A stretch of DNA of 64,000 bases from Candidatus Pristimantibacillus lignocellulolyticus (GTDB lineage Bacteria; Bacillota; Bacilli; Paenibacillales; Paenibacillaceae), in the NCBI GenBank assembly GCA_023639215.1, contig CP097899.1, positions 317,501 to 381,500 of the forward strand, given 5' to 3'. The translations under genes were made by a program, and so were the position numbers. Below are positions 43,668-53,191 of the stretch, piece after piece; positions within the stretch are counted from its first letter, which is position 1; each line of letters opens with the position of its first letter. The notes under the pieces were generated by a model. It was not told where the DNA came from and ran no database searches. It saw only the letters and a list, made by a program, of their open reading frames with translations.

Positions 43668-45998
43668 CTAATTATTCCATAGAATAGACGGGATATTAAT
43701 GAGATAAGTCTCTGTAATTCCATCCCTTGTATACTCTAATTCGAACTGGATAGAATTAGTCCCCGGAGATAGATTGTATATATATTCTACACTATCATTG
43801 GGGTTCATTTCCAGAGGTCGCCACTCATCCCCTTCTTTCACACGTAGCCACATCTGATCGGCGTCATTTTTCCTATTAAATCCCATAAAATTAAGATATT
43901 GCTCAGTAAAATTAAGATTATCTATTGTAATGACGTAATCATAGTAAGAAAATCCCTCGCTAATTCTATAGGGGGCTGTTTGACGAAGTAAATCATTTCC
44001 ATCCAGAGCGCCCCACATTTCGTAAATATTGAATGGTTGAACAACAGTATCCACACCCAACTTGAATACTTTGGTGCCTAAAGTACTATGTTCCACTGTT
44101 ATTGTGAAAATCATCTCAGCTCTCTGTTGTTCCAACTGCGTTATAAACCTACCAGCATTCGGATTTTCAATAGTTAGTCCATTTTGATTAACTTCTACTA
44201 TTGTTATGTCTGAATCAACTGATGTAAATTCCAAATATACATCATCTCCGTTCACCGGTATTGATCCTTCAATTAATTTGTAGGTGAAATCTTCGTCAAT
44301 TCCACCCTCACCCTTATAATAATTTAAAGACTTCTGCTTTCCGCCTGTCTTAAATTTAAGATCGAACGGTTTCTCTATATCTGACCATGTAAGTGGAGGT
44401 ATAGATACTGTAGTTGCCGCATTCAAATTAAACTCTCTCTCTCCTAAACTGCTATGTTTCACCTTTATTGTGAAACCCATCTCAGCATGTTGTGGATACA
44501 AGTATGTTGTAAAAACTCCATCACCATTACCGTCATTGTCATCATCTAACTCATAAATGGGCTCACCGTCACGCGTAACTTCTAATAGCTCTATTGATGG
44601 ATCTGTTGAACTAAAAATAAGTTGTGAATCATCACTGTTAACTACTATTGGTTCTTCAATTAATAGATTAGTGATATTTTCTTCATTGTCCTCGCCATTT
44701 TTAATATAATTTACAGCTGTCGAACTATTACCTGACTGGAGCTGAAGATCGAACGGTTTAGTTATCGTTGACCATGAAAGTGGAGGTGTAGTATTCCCAC
44801 TATTAGAGCCCCCATTGCCTTGTTTCTCTTCATCTAATCTATTTTGCTTCTCACGCTCATATTTCTCTCTCTCTGCTTGGCTAAGACTATCAAGATATTT
44901 TTTTTCTAACGCATCAAGACGATCCTGCTTCAATTTATCAGCTTTAGCTTTTTGCTCGTTAGCATTGAAGCTATTAGTCAATGCATCTTTTTTCGCTTGC
45001 TCAGCGCGTAATTTCTCCAGACGTTGTTGCTCCGTTAGTTGCGCTTGTTCAAAATTCCAGTCTACATTACCTGTATTTTGATGTAATTCATTATTAGCTA
45101 ATTGTTGTTCTTTAATTTGTTTTTGTAGTTCTAACAAAGTATTTCCATCTATTTTATTAAGTTTGGAAGCCTCTTGTGCTAATGCAAGTAATAAATTATA
45201 TACGTTATCGGTATATTGGTTTTGTGATAATGGCAACTGATTAATTTCCGTTGGAAAAGCTGAATTTGTAAATTGATTCATTAAATTTTGATTTTCACTA
45301 ATAATTTTTTGAGCACTTTCCAATATTGCTTTCATAACTTCGGCACTTGTTGAATTCAGCATTTGTGCTAAAACTTGATTATCAATTGGGATAATCGGGG
45401 TCGTCTGATCTTGGTTCTGATCACCTACTGTTATTGCTGAAGCTGGATATACATTAAACTGATTCGTATTATTGCCACTACCTGTAACATTAACATTTCC
45501 AGATAATACTGCTATTGATGGTAATCCAGTATTAGGATCTACACCTACAAAGAAATTCGTACCGCGTACGCCCATTATAGCAGTAGGAGTTTCCAATACA
45601 AACTCATCATCTTTATTTTTGATCGATTTAACATCAACCCAAACTTTGCCTTTTAACATACTTACTTTCGTTGTTGTACCACTCTTGTTTGACAACTTAC
45701 TAAACGTTACTGTTGTACTGCTCTCCAATACGAAAGTATCATCTTCTGATGTTCCATTAGAGAATTTCAATACAACTGAACTTTTCTTACCCGTCGTTAC
45801 GACATCGCCTTGATTCAAACTCATTCCTTTGAATCCTTTTAATGTCTTTTTGCCACCAGACTTTTGAACTTCTACGGTACCTTCAATCTTTGATATTATC
45901 GCTACTCTTGAAGTCGCCGCTTCTGCTGATCCGACATGACTAAATATCGATACGACCAAGAAAATAGCAACAAATGTAACTAGACTCCATCTTTTCAA
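43668..45998 (-). CDS. FecR domain protein with coiled coil and cadherin-like repeats
   Basis: Secreted protein of about 776 aa. Signal peptide ending AEAA; FecR-type beta domain (about residues 35-190) with VEVQKSGGKKTLKGFKGMSL, GDVVTTGKKSSVVLKFSNG and PTAIMGVRGTNFFVGVD, the typical GVRGT motif; a Gln/Lys/Glu-rich helical segment (about 200-400, EKQ-rich near AQLTEQQRLEKLRAEQAKK); then two related cadherin-like beta-sandwich repeats (starting LSWSTITKPFDLQLQ and LTWSDIEKPFDLKFK) and a C-terminal beta domain. Here it is not beside a sigma factor, unlike the iron regulator. The TTG at 45998 (LKRWS) has GGAGGG 6 bases away, clearly better than the frame to 46019. It follows the NHL gene by 23 bases. 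Confidence 0.85.
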   Translation of the reverse strand: MKRWSLVTFVAIFLVVSIFSHVGSAEAATSRVAIISKIEGTVEVQKSGGKKTLKGFKGMSLNQGDVVTTGKKSSVVLKFSNGTSEDDTFVLESSTTVTFSKLSNKSGTTTKVSMLKGKVWVDVKSIKNKDDEFVLETPTAIMGVRGTNFFVGVDPNTGLPSIAVLSGNVNVTGSGNNTNQFNVYPASAITVGDQNQDQTTPIIPIDNQVLAQMLNSTSAEVMKAILESAQKIISENQNLMNQFTNSAFPTEINQLPLSQNQYTDNVYNLLLALAQEASKLNKIDGNTLLELQKQIKEQQLANNELHQNTGNVDWNFEQAQLTEQQRLEKLRAEQAKKDALTNSFNANEQKAKADKLKQDRLDALEKKYLDSLSQAEREKYEREKQNRLDEEKQGNGGSNSGNTTPPLSWSTITKPFDLQLQSGNSSTAVNYIKNGEDNEENITNLLIEEPIVVNSDDSQLIFSSTDPSIELLEVTRDGEPIYELDDDNDGNGDGVFTTYLYPQHAEMGFTIKVKHSSLGEREFNLNAATTVSIPPLTWSDIEKPFDLKFKTGGKQKSLNYYKGEGGIDEDFTYKLIEGSIPVNGDDVYLEFTSVDSDITIVEVNQNGLTIENPNAGRFITQLEQQRAEMIFTITVEHSTLGTKVFKLGVDTVVQPFNIYEMWGALDGNDLLRQTAPYRISEGFSYYDYVITIDNLNFTEQYLNFMGFNRKNDADQMWLRVKEGDEWRPLEMNPNDSVEYIYNLSPGTNSIQFELEYTRDGITETYLINIPSILWNN

Positions 45999-46021
45999 TG
46001 TATTCCCTCCCTCACTCATTA

Positions 46022-47614
46022 TTAGTTGAAGATTAATTGTCGAATGACAACATTATTGTTAGCTTGATCCCACTCCACGTTATATCCAAGTTGCTCTGCA
46101 AAGAAACGTACAGGCATTAACACTCGATTTTCCTTAACGATGGCCGGACTATCCATTAGTAATTCACTGCTTACTCCATGATCGATGATTTTCATAATGT
46201 TACTAGTAGCAGAGAATGTATATGAAAGATTTTCATTAACGATAACTTCATATTGATCCGTCGCAGACAAATAATTCACTTGTAAACCTAACTTAGTAAC
46301 AATTGCTCTTAACGGGACATACGTGCGATTTTGTTGCATAATAGGTGCTACATCAGTTTCTAACAACTCATCGTTAACGATAATATGAATCTCACCATCT
46401 TGCTCTACTGATTCAGGTATTACATACGATTGAACAACTCGAATTCTATTGTTGGATGAATCTGCTATGGCGATATCTCCATTATCTAATTCTATGACAT
46501 CGGTAGGCTCATTCAATGCTGCGGAGGATAGTACGCCATCAGCAAATCCATATTCGCCGCCAATACCCGCTACTGTCGTAACGTTACCATTATGAATTGC
46601 ACGAATGACATGATTAAGCGTATCCGCAACAAGGATTACTCCTGATTGCGTTATAGTTATACCTGATGGAGAAGAAAGTCGCGCAACCGAAACTGCTCCA
46701 TCGACATAATCACCTTCCACATACAGCTCGTTGCTACCATACGTTCCATTTCCCGCTACAGTGGATACTGTATTGTTAGAAAAATCGATATAGCGGATAC
46801 GTTGATTGCCTTTATCACTTACATATAAATTATCTTTCGCATCTATCGCTAGACCAGTAGGTTCATTGAACATAGACTTAGACAAAGGACCATCAGCAAA
46901 GCTTCCACTAAACTCCAATACCCCTGGGACATACTCTACAACTCTCTCTGATGCTTTATTTAAAGTTGTGACTTTACCATCCTTATCAATTTTACGAATA
47001 AGGTGATTAAGTGTATCTGCTACATAGATATTACCTTTACTATCGACCGCAACATCTGATGGATAGTAGAATCCTGCTTCCGAACCTACACCATCTTGAT
47101 CTCCAGGCGCCCACGAACCCGCAATCGTTGTAACAACACCTTCGTTACTAATGCGTCGAATACTATGATTATTTGTATCTGCAATATAGATTTGACCTTG
47201 TGCATCTAGCGCAAGACCACCAGGTGACTGGTACAAAGCTACATCAACAGCCCCATCTCCGAAGCTTCCAATTGGAAGGGATGATTCATCAAAATCAACA
47301 ATATGACCACTTAGTGTCGTTAAGTAATCGTTAGCTAATACTCTAATTTTATGATTTTTGGTGTCACTAATTAATAAGCTACCATCATGCTGCTGTAATA
47401 GTGAAGTAGGATAGAAAAGTGACGCTTCTGATCTAGAACCATCATTAAAATCAGACTTTGATTGTCCTACCATTGTTCGTACTTCAAGTAATCCTTTTTT
47501 ACTATTAAGCACGCTACTAGCTTGCACAATAAATGGTGCAGCTACAGCCATAGCGCATACCGACGTAATAATAATATATTTTTTCAGCGACTGACGTTTC
47601 AATTTGTTCACCAA
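46022..47614 (-). CDS. Secreted NHL-repeat protein with copper-amine-oxidase-type stalk domain
   Basis: Protein of up to 530 aa: signal peptide (about 1-32), six-bladed NHL propeller (about 45-390) with repeated IYIADTNNHSIRRIS, IYVADTLNHLIRKID, LYVSDKGNQRIRYID and VADTLNHVIRAI, then the stalk domain (about 400-530; INDELLETDVAPIMQQ..., NRTYVPLRAIVTKLGLQV, NRVLMPVRFFAEQLGYNVEWD). It probably acts on the cell surface as a binding scaffold; no catalytic motif seen. Starts TTG 47614, GTG 47611 and TTG 47602 are all possible next to AAAAGG. It lies between the cyclase and FecR-domain genes on the same strand. Confidence 0.85.
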   Translation of the reverse strand: MVNKLKRQSLKKYIIITSVCAMAVAAPFIVQASSVLNSKKGLLEVRTMVGQSKSDFNDGSRSEASLFYPTSLLQQHDGSLLISDTKNHKIRVLANDYLTTLSGHIVDFDESSLPIGSFGDGAVDVALYQSPGGLALDAQGQIYIADTNNHSIRRISNEGVVTTIAGSWAPGDQDGVGSEAGFYYPSDVAVDSKGNIYVADTLNHLIRKIDKDGKVTTLNKASERVVEYVPGVLEFSGSFADGPLSKSMFNEPTGLAIDAKDNLYVSDKGNQRIRYIDFSNNTVSTVAGNGTYGSNELYVEGDYVDGAVSVARLSSPSGITITQSGVILVADTLNHVIRAIHNGNVTTVAGIGGEYGFADGVLSSAALNEPTDVIELDNGDIAIADSSNNRIRVVQSYVIPESVEQDGEIHIIVNDELLETDVAPIMQQNRTYVPLRAIVTKLGLQVNYLSATDQYEVIVNENLSYTFSATSNIMKIIDHGVSSELLMDSPAIVKENRVLMPVRFFAEQLGYNVEWDQANNNVVIRQLIFN

Positions 47615-47697
47615 CCTTTTATTATTTTACTTACTCTAACAGCAACTATATATGTTTATGTATGCCAATTCAGTAATCTAGCTCTCATTTTTCAAAA

Positions 47698-49539
47698 TTA
47701 TTTAATACTTAACAACTCATAGATAGCAATCACCTGAGATTTACCTTTGAACATCTTCTCTTCGGCATCTCCATATTCAAACAGATCACTTGTCGCCTTA
47801 TAAACCTCCTCTGACACCATAATTTGACCAGCTGCAGTACCAGATTCAATCCGAGATGCAATATTAACGCTATCACCGATCGCTGTATAATCCATGCGTA
47901 AGTAAGATCCAATGTTACCTATAACTACATTTCCTGTATGAATCCCTATACCAATATTAACTTCAACGCCATATTTTTCTAATAATTGATCGTGAATTGG
48001 CTTCATATTTTGTTGGATCTGATAAGCCGTTAAGACAGCCATCTTTTCATGTTCTCTTACATCAAGCGGTGCATTAAATAGAATCATTGCGGCATCGCCA
48101 ATAAACTTATCAATTGTACCATTGTTTTCTAACGCGATCTTCGTAATCATTGTGAATTTCGTATTCAACACATCAACAACTTCGGCAGGAGTTAATTTCT
48201 CAGCGAGTGAAGTAAAGCCACGAATATCGAGAAACAGAATAGTAATCCGTTTTGATATTCCACCGATTTGAATATCCATTCCTTGCTTTACAATATCCTT
48301 TACAAGATCAGGTGAGATGTATCTACCAAACTGCCTCGTAACAAAGTTTTTCTGGGATTGTTCCATATAAGATTTCAAAGAAACATTGAACACATAAGCA
48401 AGTAACATCCCTAATAATACATAGACAATACTTATATGATAGTTAAATTGTTCGTAACTATATTGCTGAGCAAAATAAATAACAACTATGCTCACAATAA
48501 CAATGCTAAATGTATATAAATTTTTCAATCGCCAAGGTAATAACATGAAAAGTACATAAGCAATAATAATTAAAGATAGTTCAAGTAAGTTAGGTGCATA
48601 CTGAATGTAACTTCCTTGTAATAATTGATTAGCAATATTTGCATGAACATAGACTAGCTTTGCATCACGCTCAAGTGGTGTCGGCCCTGAATCTTGTCCA
48701 CTATCACCTGAAATCCCCGTTGCCGTTGCACCTACAAACACGATAGCATTTTGGAAAGTTTCTGGAGGAATCTCACCATAGAGCACATTAACAAATGGAA
48801 CGGTTAAGAAATCATCCGTAACCAGTTCATAATCAATGGTCATCGTATTTTTCGCAAGTGGATCACTTGTTTTCTGACGATCAGTAAATTCATCGTAGAA
48901 AGAGATATCCACACCTGCCATTTTTACTGCCTTGTAGGCTAACGAAGGAATAACTGTTCCATCAGGCGCTTGAATGTTCAACCATGCTTGCCTAATAACG
49001 CCATCATGGCTTACAACACGATTGATATGAGCAAATTGTGCATGTCGTGCAAGCAAATCATATGGATAGAAAACATGATTTGTTTGTAAATATTGATCTT
49101 CACGGACAACTGATGTTTGGAATACATCTCCTGACGTAACACCTACAACAGGTAATATGACATTATCATATGCCGATAGTGCTTCCGAAAAGATAAGATC
49201 ACTTTCTTCATTGCTTGCATCGCTAAATGTAAGGTCAAATGCAATAGATGCTGGTTCATACCCCACTTGATTCACCATTTCGAGAAATGAGGCATATACC
49301 GCACGATCCCAAGGAAATTGCCCTAACGCTTCTATCGAATCATTGTCAATCGCAACAACGACAATATGAGGATCAGGATCATGACTCGCAGATTGTTTCA
49401 TATTCATATCTAGCATAATCGTTTCTAACTTTTGAAAGCCATGTAGTTGATAGCTAAAAATAACGATAAAAAGAAGTAAAATGTTGACAATAATAAATGT
49501 TTTTCTAATGGTTGATTTCAAACCATCCCCACTTTCCAT
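47698..49539 (-). CDS. CHASE2 domain adenylate cyclase (class III)
   Basis: Protein of 613 aa. One N-terminal span (about 15-30), an extracellular CHASE2 domain (about 45-300; VVVAIDNDSIEALGQFPWDRAVYASFLEMV, VFVGATATG), three spans (about 310-390) and a cytosolic class III cyclase domain. The catalytic residues are all present: metal Asp in LFLDIRGFT and in GDAAMILF, adenine-selecting Lys in IDKFIGD and Asp in MDYTAIGD, plus SVNIASRIE (Asn, Arg). So ATP to cAMP is expected. ATG 49539 has AGGA upstream; TTG 49521 with GGGG is an alternative. It heads a unit with the NHL and FecR-domain genes. Confidence 0.9.
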   Translation of the reverse strand: MESGDGLKSTIRKTFIIVNILLLFIVIFSYQLHGFQKLETIMLDMNMKQSASHDPDPHIVVVAIDNDSIEALGQFPWDRAVYASFLEMVNQVGYEPASIAFDLTFSDASNEESDLIFSEALSAYDNVILPVVGVTSGDVFQTSVVREDQYLQTNHVFYPYDLLARHAQFAHINRVVSHDGVIRQAWLNIQAPDGTVIPSLAYKAVKMAGVDISFYDEFTDRQKTSDPLAKNTMTIDYELVTDDFLTVPFVNVLYGEIPPETFQNAIVFVGATATGISGDSGQDSGPTPLERDAKLVYVHANIANQLLQGSYIQYAPNLLELSLIIIAYVLFMLLPWRLKNLYTFSIVIVSIVVIYFAQQYSYEQFNYHISIVYVLLGMLLAYVFNVSLKSYMEQSQKNFVTRQFGRYISPDLVKDIVKQGMDIQIGGISKRITILFLDIRGFTSLAEKLTPAEVVDVLNTKFTMITKIALENNGTIDKFIGDAAMILFNAPLDVREHEKMAVLTAYQIQQNMKPIHDQLLEKYGVEVNIGIGIHTGNVVIGNIGSYLRMDYTAIGDSVNIASRIESGTAAGQIMVSEEVYKATSDLFEYGDAEEKMFKGKSQVIAIYELLSIK

Positions 49540-49619
49540 AAAAAGGTCCTATATCTATATTAAACTAACGATAATTAACGTCAATAGTTTTGATAGATTT
49601 ATATACATTTAATGCAAAA

Positions 49620-49678
49620 TAAAAATCCTTATATACCAATGAAATTATCTAGGATAATCCATTGATTTATAAGGATTT
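49620..49678 (-). terminator. Terminator of ridA
   Basis: AAATCCTTATA / TATAAGGATTT outer stem with an inner ATTATC/GATAAT helix, followed by TTTTTATTTT on the minus strand. Confidence 0.85.
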
Positions 49679-49718
49679 ATAGGAATCTGCAGAAAATTGA
49701 ATTGTTTGTTTACGATAA

Positions 49719-50093
49719 TTATAATTGAACGATAACTTCGATTTCTACAAGCGCATCTTTCGGTAATCTTGCAACTTCTACAGCACTACGAGCTGGATAA
49801 GGTTGTTCGAAGAAACTTGAATATACTTCATTAACAGAAGCAAAATCGTTCATATCTTTCAAAAATACTGTAGTCTTAACAATATCGCCCATTGTACCTC
49901 CAGCAGTTTCAACAATAGCCTTCACATTTTCAAGAGATTGCTTCGCTTGTTCTGCTGCAGTAGCAGGGAAGATATTATTTACAGGGTCCATTCCTAATTG
50001 ACCAGAAGTGAAAAGTAGGTTGCCTACTTGCACAGCTTGAGAATATGGTCCAATTGCTTGTGGTGCTTGCTCCGTATGTATTGCTTTCTTCAT
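49719..50093 (-). CDS. ridA: RidA family enamine/imine deaminase
   Basis: Protein of 124 aa, full length for the family. APQAIGPYSQAVQVGNLLFTSGQLG and the active-site Arg in PYPARSAVEVARLPKDALVEIE are as in RidA/YjgF, which trimerise and hydrolyse reactive 2-aminoacrylate and other imines released by PLP enzymes. Cytosolic, single gene. The ATG at 50093 has AAGGAAGATG. The terminator follows. Confidence 0.96.
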   Translation of the reverse strand: MKKAIHTEQAPQAIGPYSQAVQVGNLLFTSGQLGMDPVNNIFPATAAEQAKQSLENVKAIVETAGGTMGDIVKTTVFLKDMNDFASVNEVYSSFFEQPYPARSAVEVARLPKDALVEIEVIVQL

Positions 50094-50188
50094 CTAACAT
50101 CTTCCTTCCTAGTTCTGTTACAATCTACATATATTTGATCATTTTATTTTATCTATTCTTATCTTATATAGCAAGTTATTGGTTACGA

Positions 50189-51004
50189 TTATGCGCGATT
50201 CTTTTTCGGTGACAATAAGGGACGATACATCATACGCGCATTGTTTTCTGTAATGAATTCATCGCTTAATGTGAAGCCCTCTTCATCAAACATTTTTCTG
50301 AATATTACATTATGTCTAATATAGAATCCTTTAGAAGTTTGCTTAATTAGATGTTCCCTCTCGTATATCTCATATCGATAAGGAAGTTGTTCATCTGAGC
50401 GGATTTGTCCTAGAAGCTCCTTCTCAGTTAATTGTAGATGTATTTGAAAACGATAGGGGGTATCGTTCTTTAATTGTAAATCTTCAGTATTATATATACA
50501 GGTTGCTCCAATGCCAAACGGACGTGATCTTGCTTTGTCTGGAAATAAATCATAAGGGTGACGATGTCTCTCTATAATCGAAAGTGGGGTATGTAATGCC
50601 ATCCAATATATAAAACTAGAAACTTGATTCAATCCTCCACCTATCGTATGCGTCATTTTATCATCCTGTAATCCATAACTTTTCTTATAACCTCTTCCAC
50701 GACTAGGTGCACCTATAAGTTTCCAAAATGAAAATATTTGTCCTGGTTCTATTATTATTCCATTAATACTCTTCAGTGCTAACTCAAGATTGTGTTCTGT
50801 ATTGAGATCATGTTGAAAAATATTAGGCAAAAAACTCTTCTTTAATAATGTGCGGTGTTCAAATAAACTCACATCTAGTAATGACTCATTATATAGTTTT
50901 GCATAATTTCCACTATTCATGTACCACTGGAAATAACGTTTTATTTTAGGTAAAGGTCTTAATATCAGTAACGTTTTCTTCTTCTCCATAGATATATGTT
51001 TCAT
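50189..51004 (-). CDS. VanW family protein
   Basis: Protein of 271 aa of the VanW family (function unknown; named after an accessory gene of the VanB cluster). Recognised by the central pattern NGIIIEPGQIFSFWKLIGAPSRGRGYKKS and IGGGLNQVSSFIYWMALHTPL, then RHRHPYD and PFGIGATCIYN. No signal peptide or membrane span, and no G5 domain, so it is the short cytosolic form. The ATG at 51004 has GGGTGG 5 bases upstream. It is 45 kb away from the VanR/S/Y/Z block, in a unit of its own. Confidence 0.87.
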   Translation of the reverse strand: MKHISMEKKKTLLILRPLPKIKRYFQWYMNSGNYAKLYNESLLDVSLFEHRTLLKKSFLPNIFQHDLNTEHNLELALKSINGIIIEPGQIFSFWKLIGAPSRGRGYKKSYGLQDDKMTHTIGGGLNQVSSFIYWMALHTPLSIIERHRHPYDLFPDKARSRPFGIGATCIYNTEDLQLKNDTPYRFQIHLQLTEKELLGQIRSDEQLPYRYEIYEREHLIKQTSKGFYIRHNVIFRKMFDEEGFTLSDEFITENNARMMYRPLLSPKKNRA

Positions 51005-51152
51005 TTATTCCACCCTAACTTAATACATTATCTTACATTTTTATACATTAGTATCATTGTAGTGTTTTTACAGGATATGTCAACTCATTTATAATGATAT
51101 TACCCGTATACCTCTATGTTTGAATCAGTTTTTATTAGGACTAGATCGCAAA

Positions 51153-51181
51153 GAAGACCATTCAAAAAATGAATGGTCTTC
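51153..51181 (-). terminator. Terminator of the pentose-lipid operon
   Basis: Perfect 11-bp stem GAAGACCATTC / GAATGGTCTTC around seven A/T-rich bases, then CTTTG on the minus strand. It follows the last gene by about 35 bases. Confidence 0.82.
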
Positions 51182-51215
51182 AAATACATATTTATAGATT
51201 TACACATGCATCTTA

Positions 51216-52520
51216 TTACTGATCTACATCATTATCATTATTTAACTCTATATAAGCTTGCTCAGTAGTATGAAGTGCTTCCGCATGTTTCAAAATGTTA
51301 TTTGTCAATGTCGTAATAGCAAACAAGATCACAACAGCAATTAATACTTTTTTCAATACGCTATGTTTGACTTCAATCATGAACCGTCCACCAAGCAAGA
51401 AAAATGCAAAGATGAAATGCCCCGCGTACAAATACATATCATACTTAAACACAGCAAGACCGAATCCAACAATAATATGAAGAACAATTGCAAATAAAAT
51501 GTAAGATACTAATATCCAAGACTCTTTAGATTTAATACCTTTAACAAACCCTGCAATAGAAAGCAGAATAATACCAAAGCCAATAATATGAACATAGATA
51601 GGATAAGGACGTGTAAGATCAGTTACGAGAGCGACAATTCCTGGATCAAGCATTGTAATGTCTGGTGTTAATATCGGACTAATTACAAGCATATATACTG
51701 CCTTCCAATGTTCACTGAACAAGAAATCTCCCGTATAACTGAAACCTCCACTGCTTAAACTTTGTATCCAGTTATTAATCCACGAATTTCCCTTGAATAA
51801 GAGAAACTGAATTAGTGTAACTCCTGTAACCATTAACAAAAAAGCTAAACCAATCATTATTAATTGTTTGAATGTTTTTTTATTGCTTCTATCAAACATA
51901 TTGAAAAATAATGAGCTGAAAAAAGGAACGATATTGGTCGAAGTTAAACCAAAGTTGATCAGTGCCAATGAAGCATTCGGCAATATTGCGGTTTTCTCAA
52001 CTGTTCTAGAGTATTGCAAGTACAACACTGAAAAAATGATTACAAATTGAGCATATGGATAAGAATCCGGTATAAATGCTGTGAAAATACTGTATGAGCT
52101 AATTCCGAAAAATACTGCAAATAATAACGGAATGATACTGTTCGTATCACTTCTACGTAAATAATAATAGATCATAACTACGCTAAGCGCGTTGATGCAC
52201 GATTGAATTACCAAGAAAAACAAGTTATCAAATAAATATTTAGAAATGTAGGTAAATGATCCCGTCATAAAGTTTATAAAAGGATGTACTACCGAAGTAT
52301 TGCTGAATCCATAATACATGGATGGGTCAAAGTTAAATAGATTCAGCATAAAAGGTGCACCGTAAAAAGGACTATGTGCGGCAAGATTAGCAGCATTTTC
52401 CTTTATAAAATTAATGAACGGGTAATTCATAATTAAGTAAAAAATAAAGAAACTGATAAACAACATAAGAGCTTTCTTATTATCCCTCTTATACTGTAAA
52501 ATGTAGCTCAAAAACCCCAT
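51216..52520 (-). CDS. Polytopic membrane protein, candidate GT-C-type glycosyltransferase
   Basis: Membrane protein of about 434 aa with around ten or eleven hydrophobic spans, cytosolic N-terminus and a longer first extracellular loop (about residues 35-85; NFIKENAANLAAHSPFYGAP, DPSMYYGFSNTSVVHPFINF). I do not recognise a named family. Size, topology and the first-loop acidic and aromatic residues are compatible with a lipid-sugar-using GT-C enzyme, and its position at the end of a phosphoribosyl-polyprenol operon supports that (inference). The ATG at 52520 lies 6 bases after GGTGG. A terminator follows. Confidence 0.6.
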   Translation of the reverse strand: MGFLSYILQYKRDNKKALMLFISFFIFYLIMNYPFINFIKENAANLAAHSPFYGAPFMLNLFNFDPSMYYGFSNTSVVHPFINFMTGSFTYISKYLFDNLFFLVIQSCINALSVVMIYYYLRRSDTNSIIPLLFAVFFGISSYSIFTAFIPDSYPYAQFVIIFSVLYLQYSRTVEKTAILPNASLALINFGLTSTNIVPFFSSLFFNMFDRSNKKTFKQLIMIGLAFLLMVTGVTLIQFLLFKGNSWINNWIQSLSSGGFSYTGDFLFSEHWKAVYMLVISPILTPDITMLDPGIVALVTDLTRPYPIYVHIIGFGIILLSIAGFVKGIKSKESWILVSYILFAIVLHIIVGFGLAVFKYDMYLYAGHFIFAFFLLGGRFMIEVKHSVLKKVLIAVVILFAITTLTNNILKHAEALHTTEQAYIELNNDNDVDQ

Positions 52521-52554
52521 ATTAATCCACCAATCCATTAGAATTTTCTATTTA

Positions 52555-52872
52555 TTATGAGATTAAAACAATTAATCCAGAAATAATAAAAGCAACTCCA
52601 GCAATTTTATATATTCCTATCGTTTCATTAAAAAACCATTTGGCAAAAACTAAAGTCCAGATGAACGTTAGTGCATTAGCAGGTAGTACAACGGTATATG
52701 GTAATTCTTTTAACAAGTAAATATTAAGTAGCGCTCCTGTACCGTAAAAAGCGAAGCCAATTAATAGATAGATCAATTTCTTCTTGTTCGTGTAGAACTT
52801 AAAATACACACTGCCTAATGAACCAGTTAATGTCATAATTAGAAGCATAAGAATAAGCCACTCATTTTTCAT
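52555..52872 (-). CDS. Small four-TM EamA/SMR-like protein (ArnF-like flippase half)
   Basis: Protein of 105 aa with four hydrophobic spans, of the drug/metabolite transporter half-size group. The pattern LPYTVVLPANALTFIWTLVFAKWFFNE followed by KIAGVAFIISGLIVL matches ArnE/ArnF-type subunits that flip undecaprenyl-phosphate-aminoarabinose. Its start lies inside the end of the sister gene (11-base overlap), which implies equal production and a heterodimer. Multidrug efflux is the alternative, but the operon partners favour lipid-sugar export. Confidence 0.75.
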   Translation of the reverse strand: MKNEWLILMLLIMTLTGSLGSVYFKFYTNKKKLIYLLIGFAFYGTGALLNIYLLKELPYTVVLPANALTFIWTLVFAKWFFNETIGIYKIAGVAFIISGLIVLIS

Positions 52873-53191
52873 AGGATGTCAATGTCACTCCTATTCCTAA
52901 TAGTGCAACGGCTATCGCTTTTTTCAATGTGATATCTTCTCCAAGAAAAAAATCTCCGTAAAAGAGCGCGAAGATATAACTCATACACATTAAAGGGTAC
53001 GCTACAGAAAGCTTTTCTAATGAAAATGCTTTTAACATAAACACCGCGCCTAACCCGTAGCATAAAAATCCGATCATCATATATAGTAGATTAGTATGCC
53101 CCCATTTCCAAAAAAGCTGTCCAGTAGCTGTAAGGAAAGCGGAAAAGATCATCAACACTTTACCAAGGTGACGGCTTGTTACATTTGCCAA
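52862..53191 (-). CDS. Small four-TM EamA/SMR-like protein (ArnE-like flippase half)
   Basis: Protein of 109 aa with four spans (MIFSAFLTATGQLFWKWG, LYMMIGFLCYGLGAVFML, LSVAYPLMCMSYIFALFYGD, KKAIAVALLGIGVTLTS). The segment KLSVAYPLM-SYIF-FFLGEDIT is typical of SMR/ArnE half-transporters. The start is TTG at 53191, inside the last codons of the HAD gene and 7 bases after GGAGGA, so translation is coupled. Pairs with the 52555-52872 product. Confidence 0.75.
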   Translation of the reverse strand: MANVTSRHLGKVLMIFSAFLTATGQLFWKWGHTNLLYMMIGFLCYGLGAVFMLKAFSLEKLSVAYPLMCMSYIFALFYGDFFLGEDITLKKAIAVALLGIGVTLTSYEK

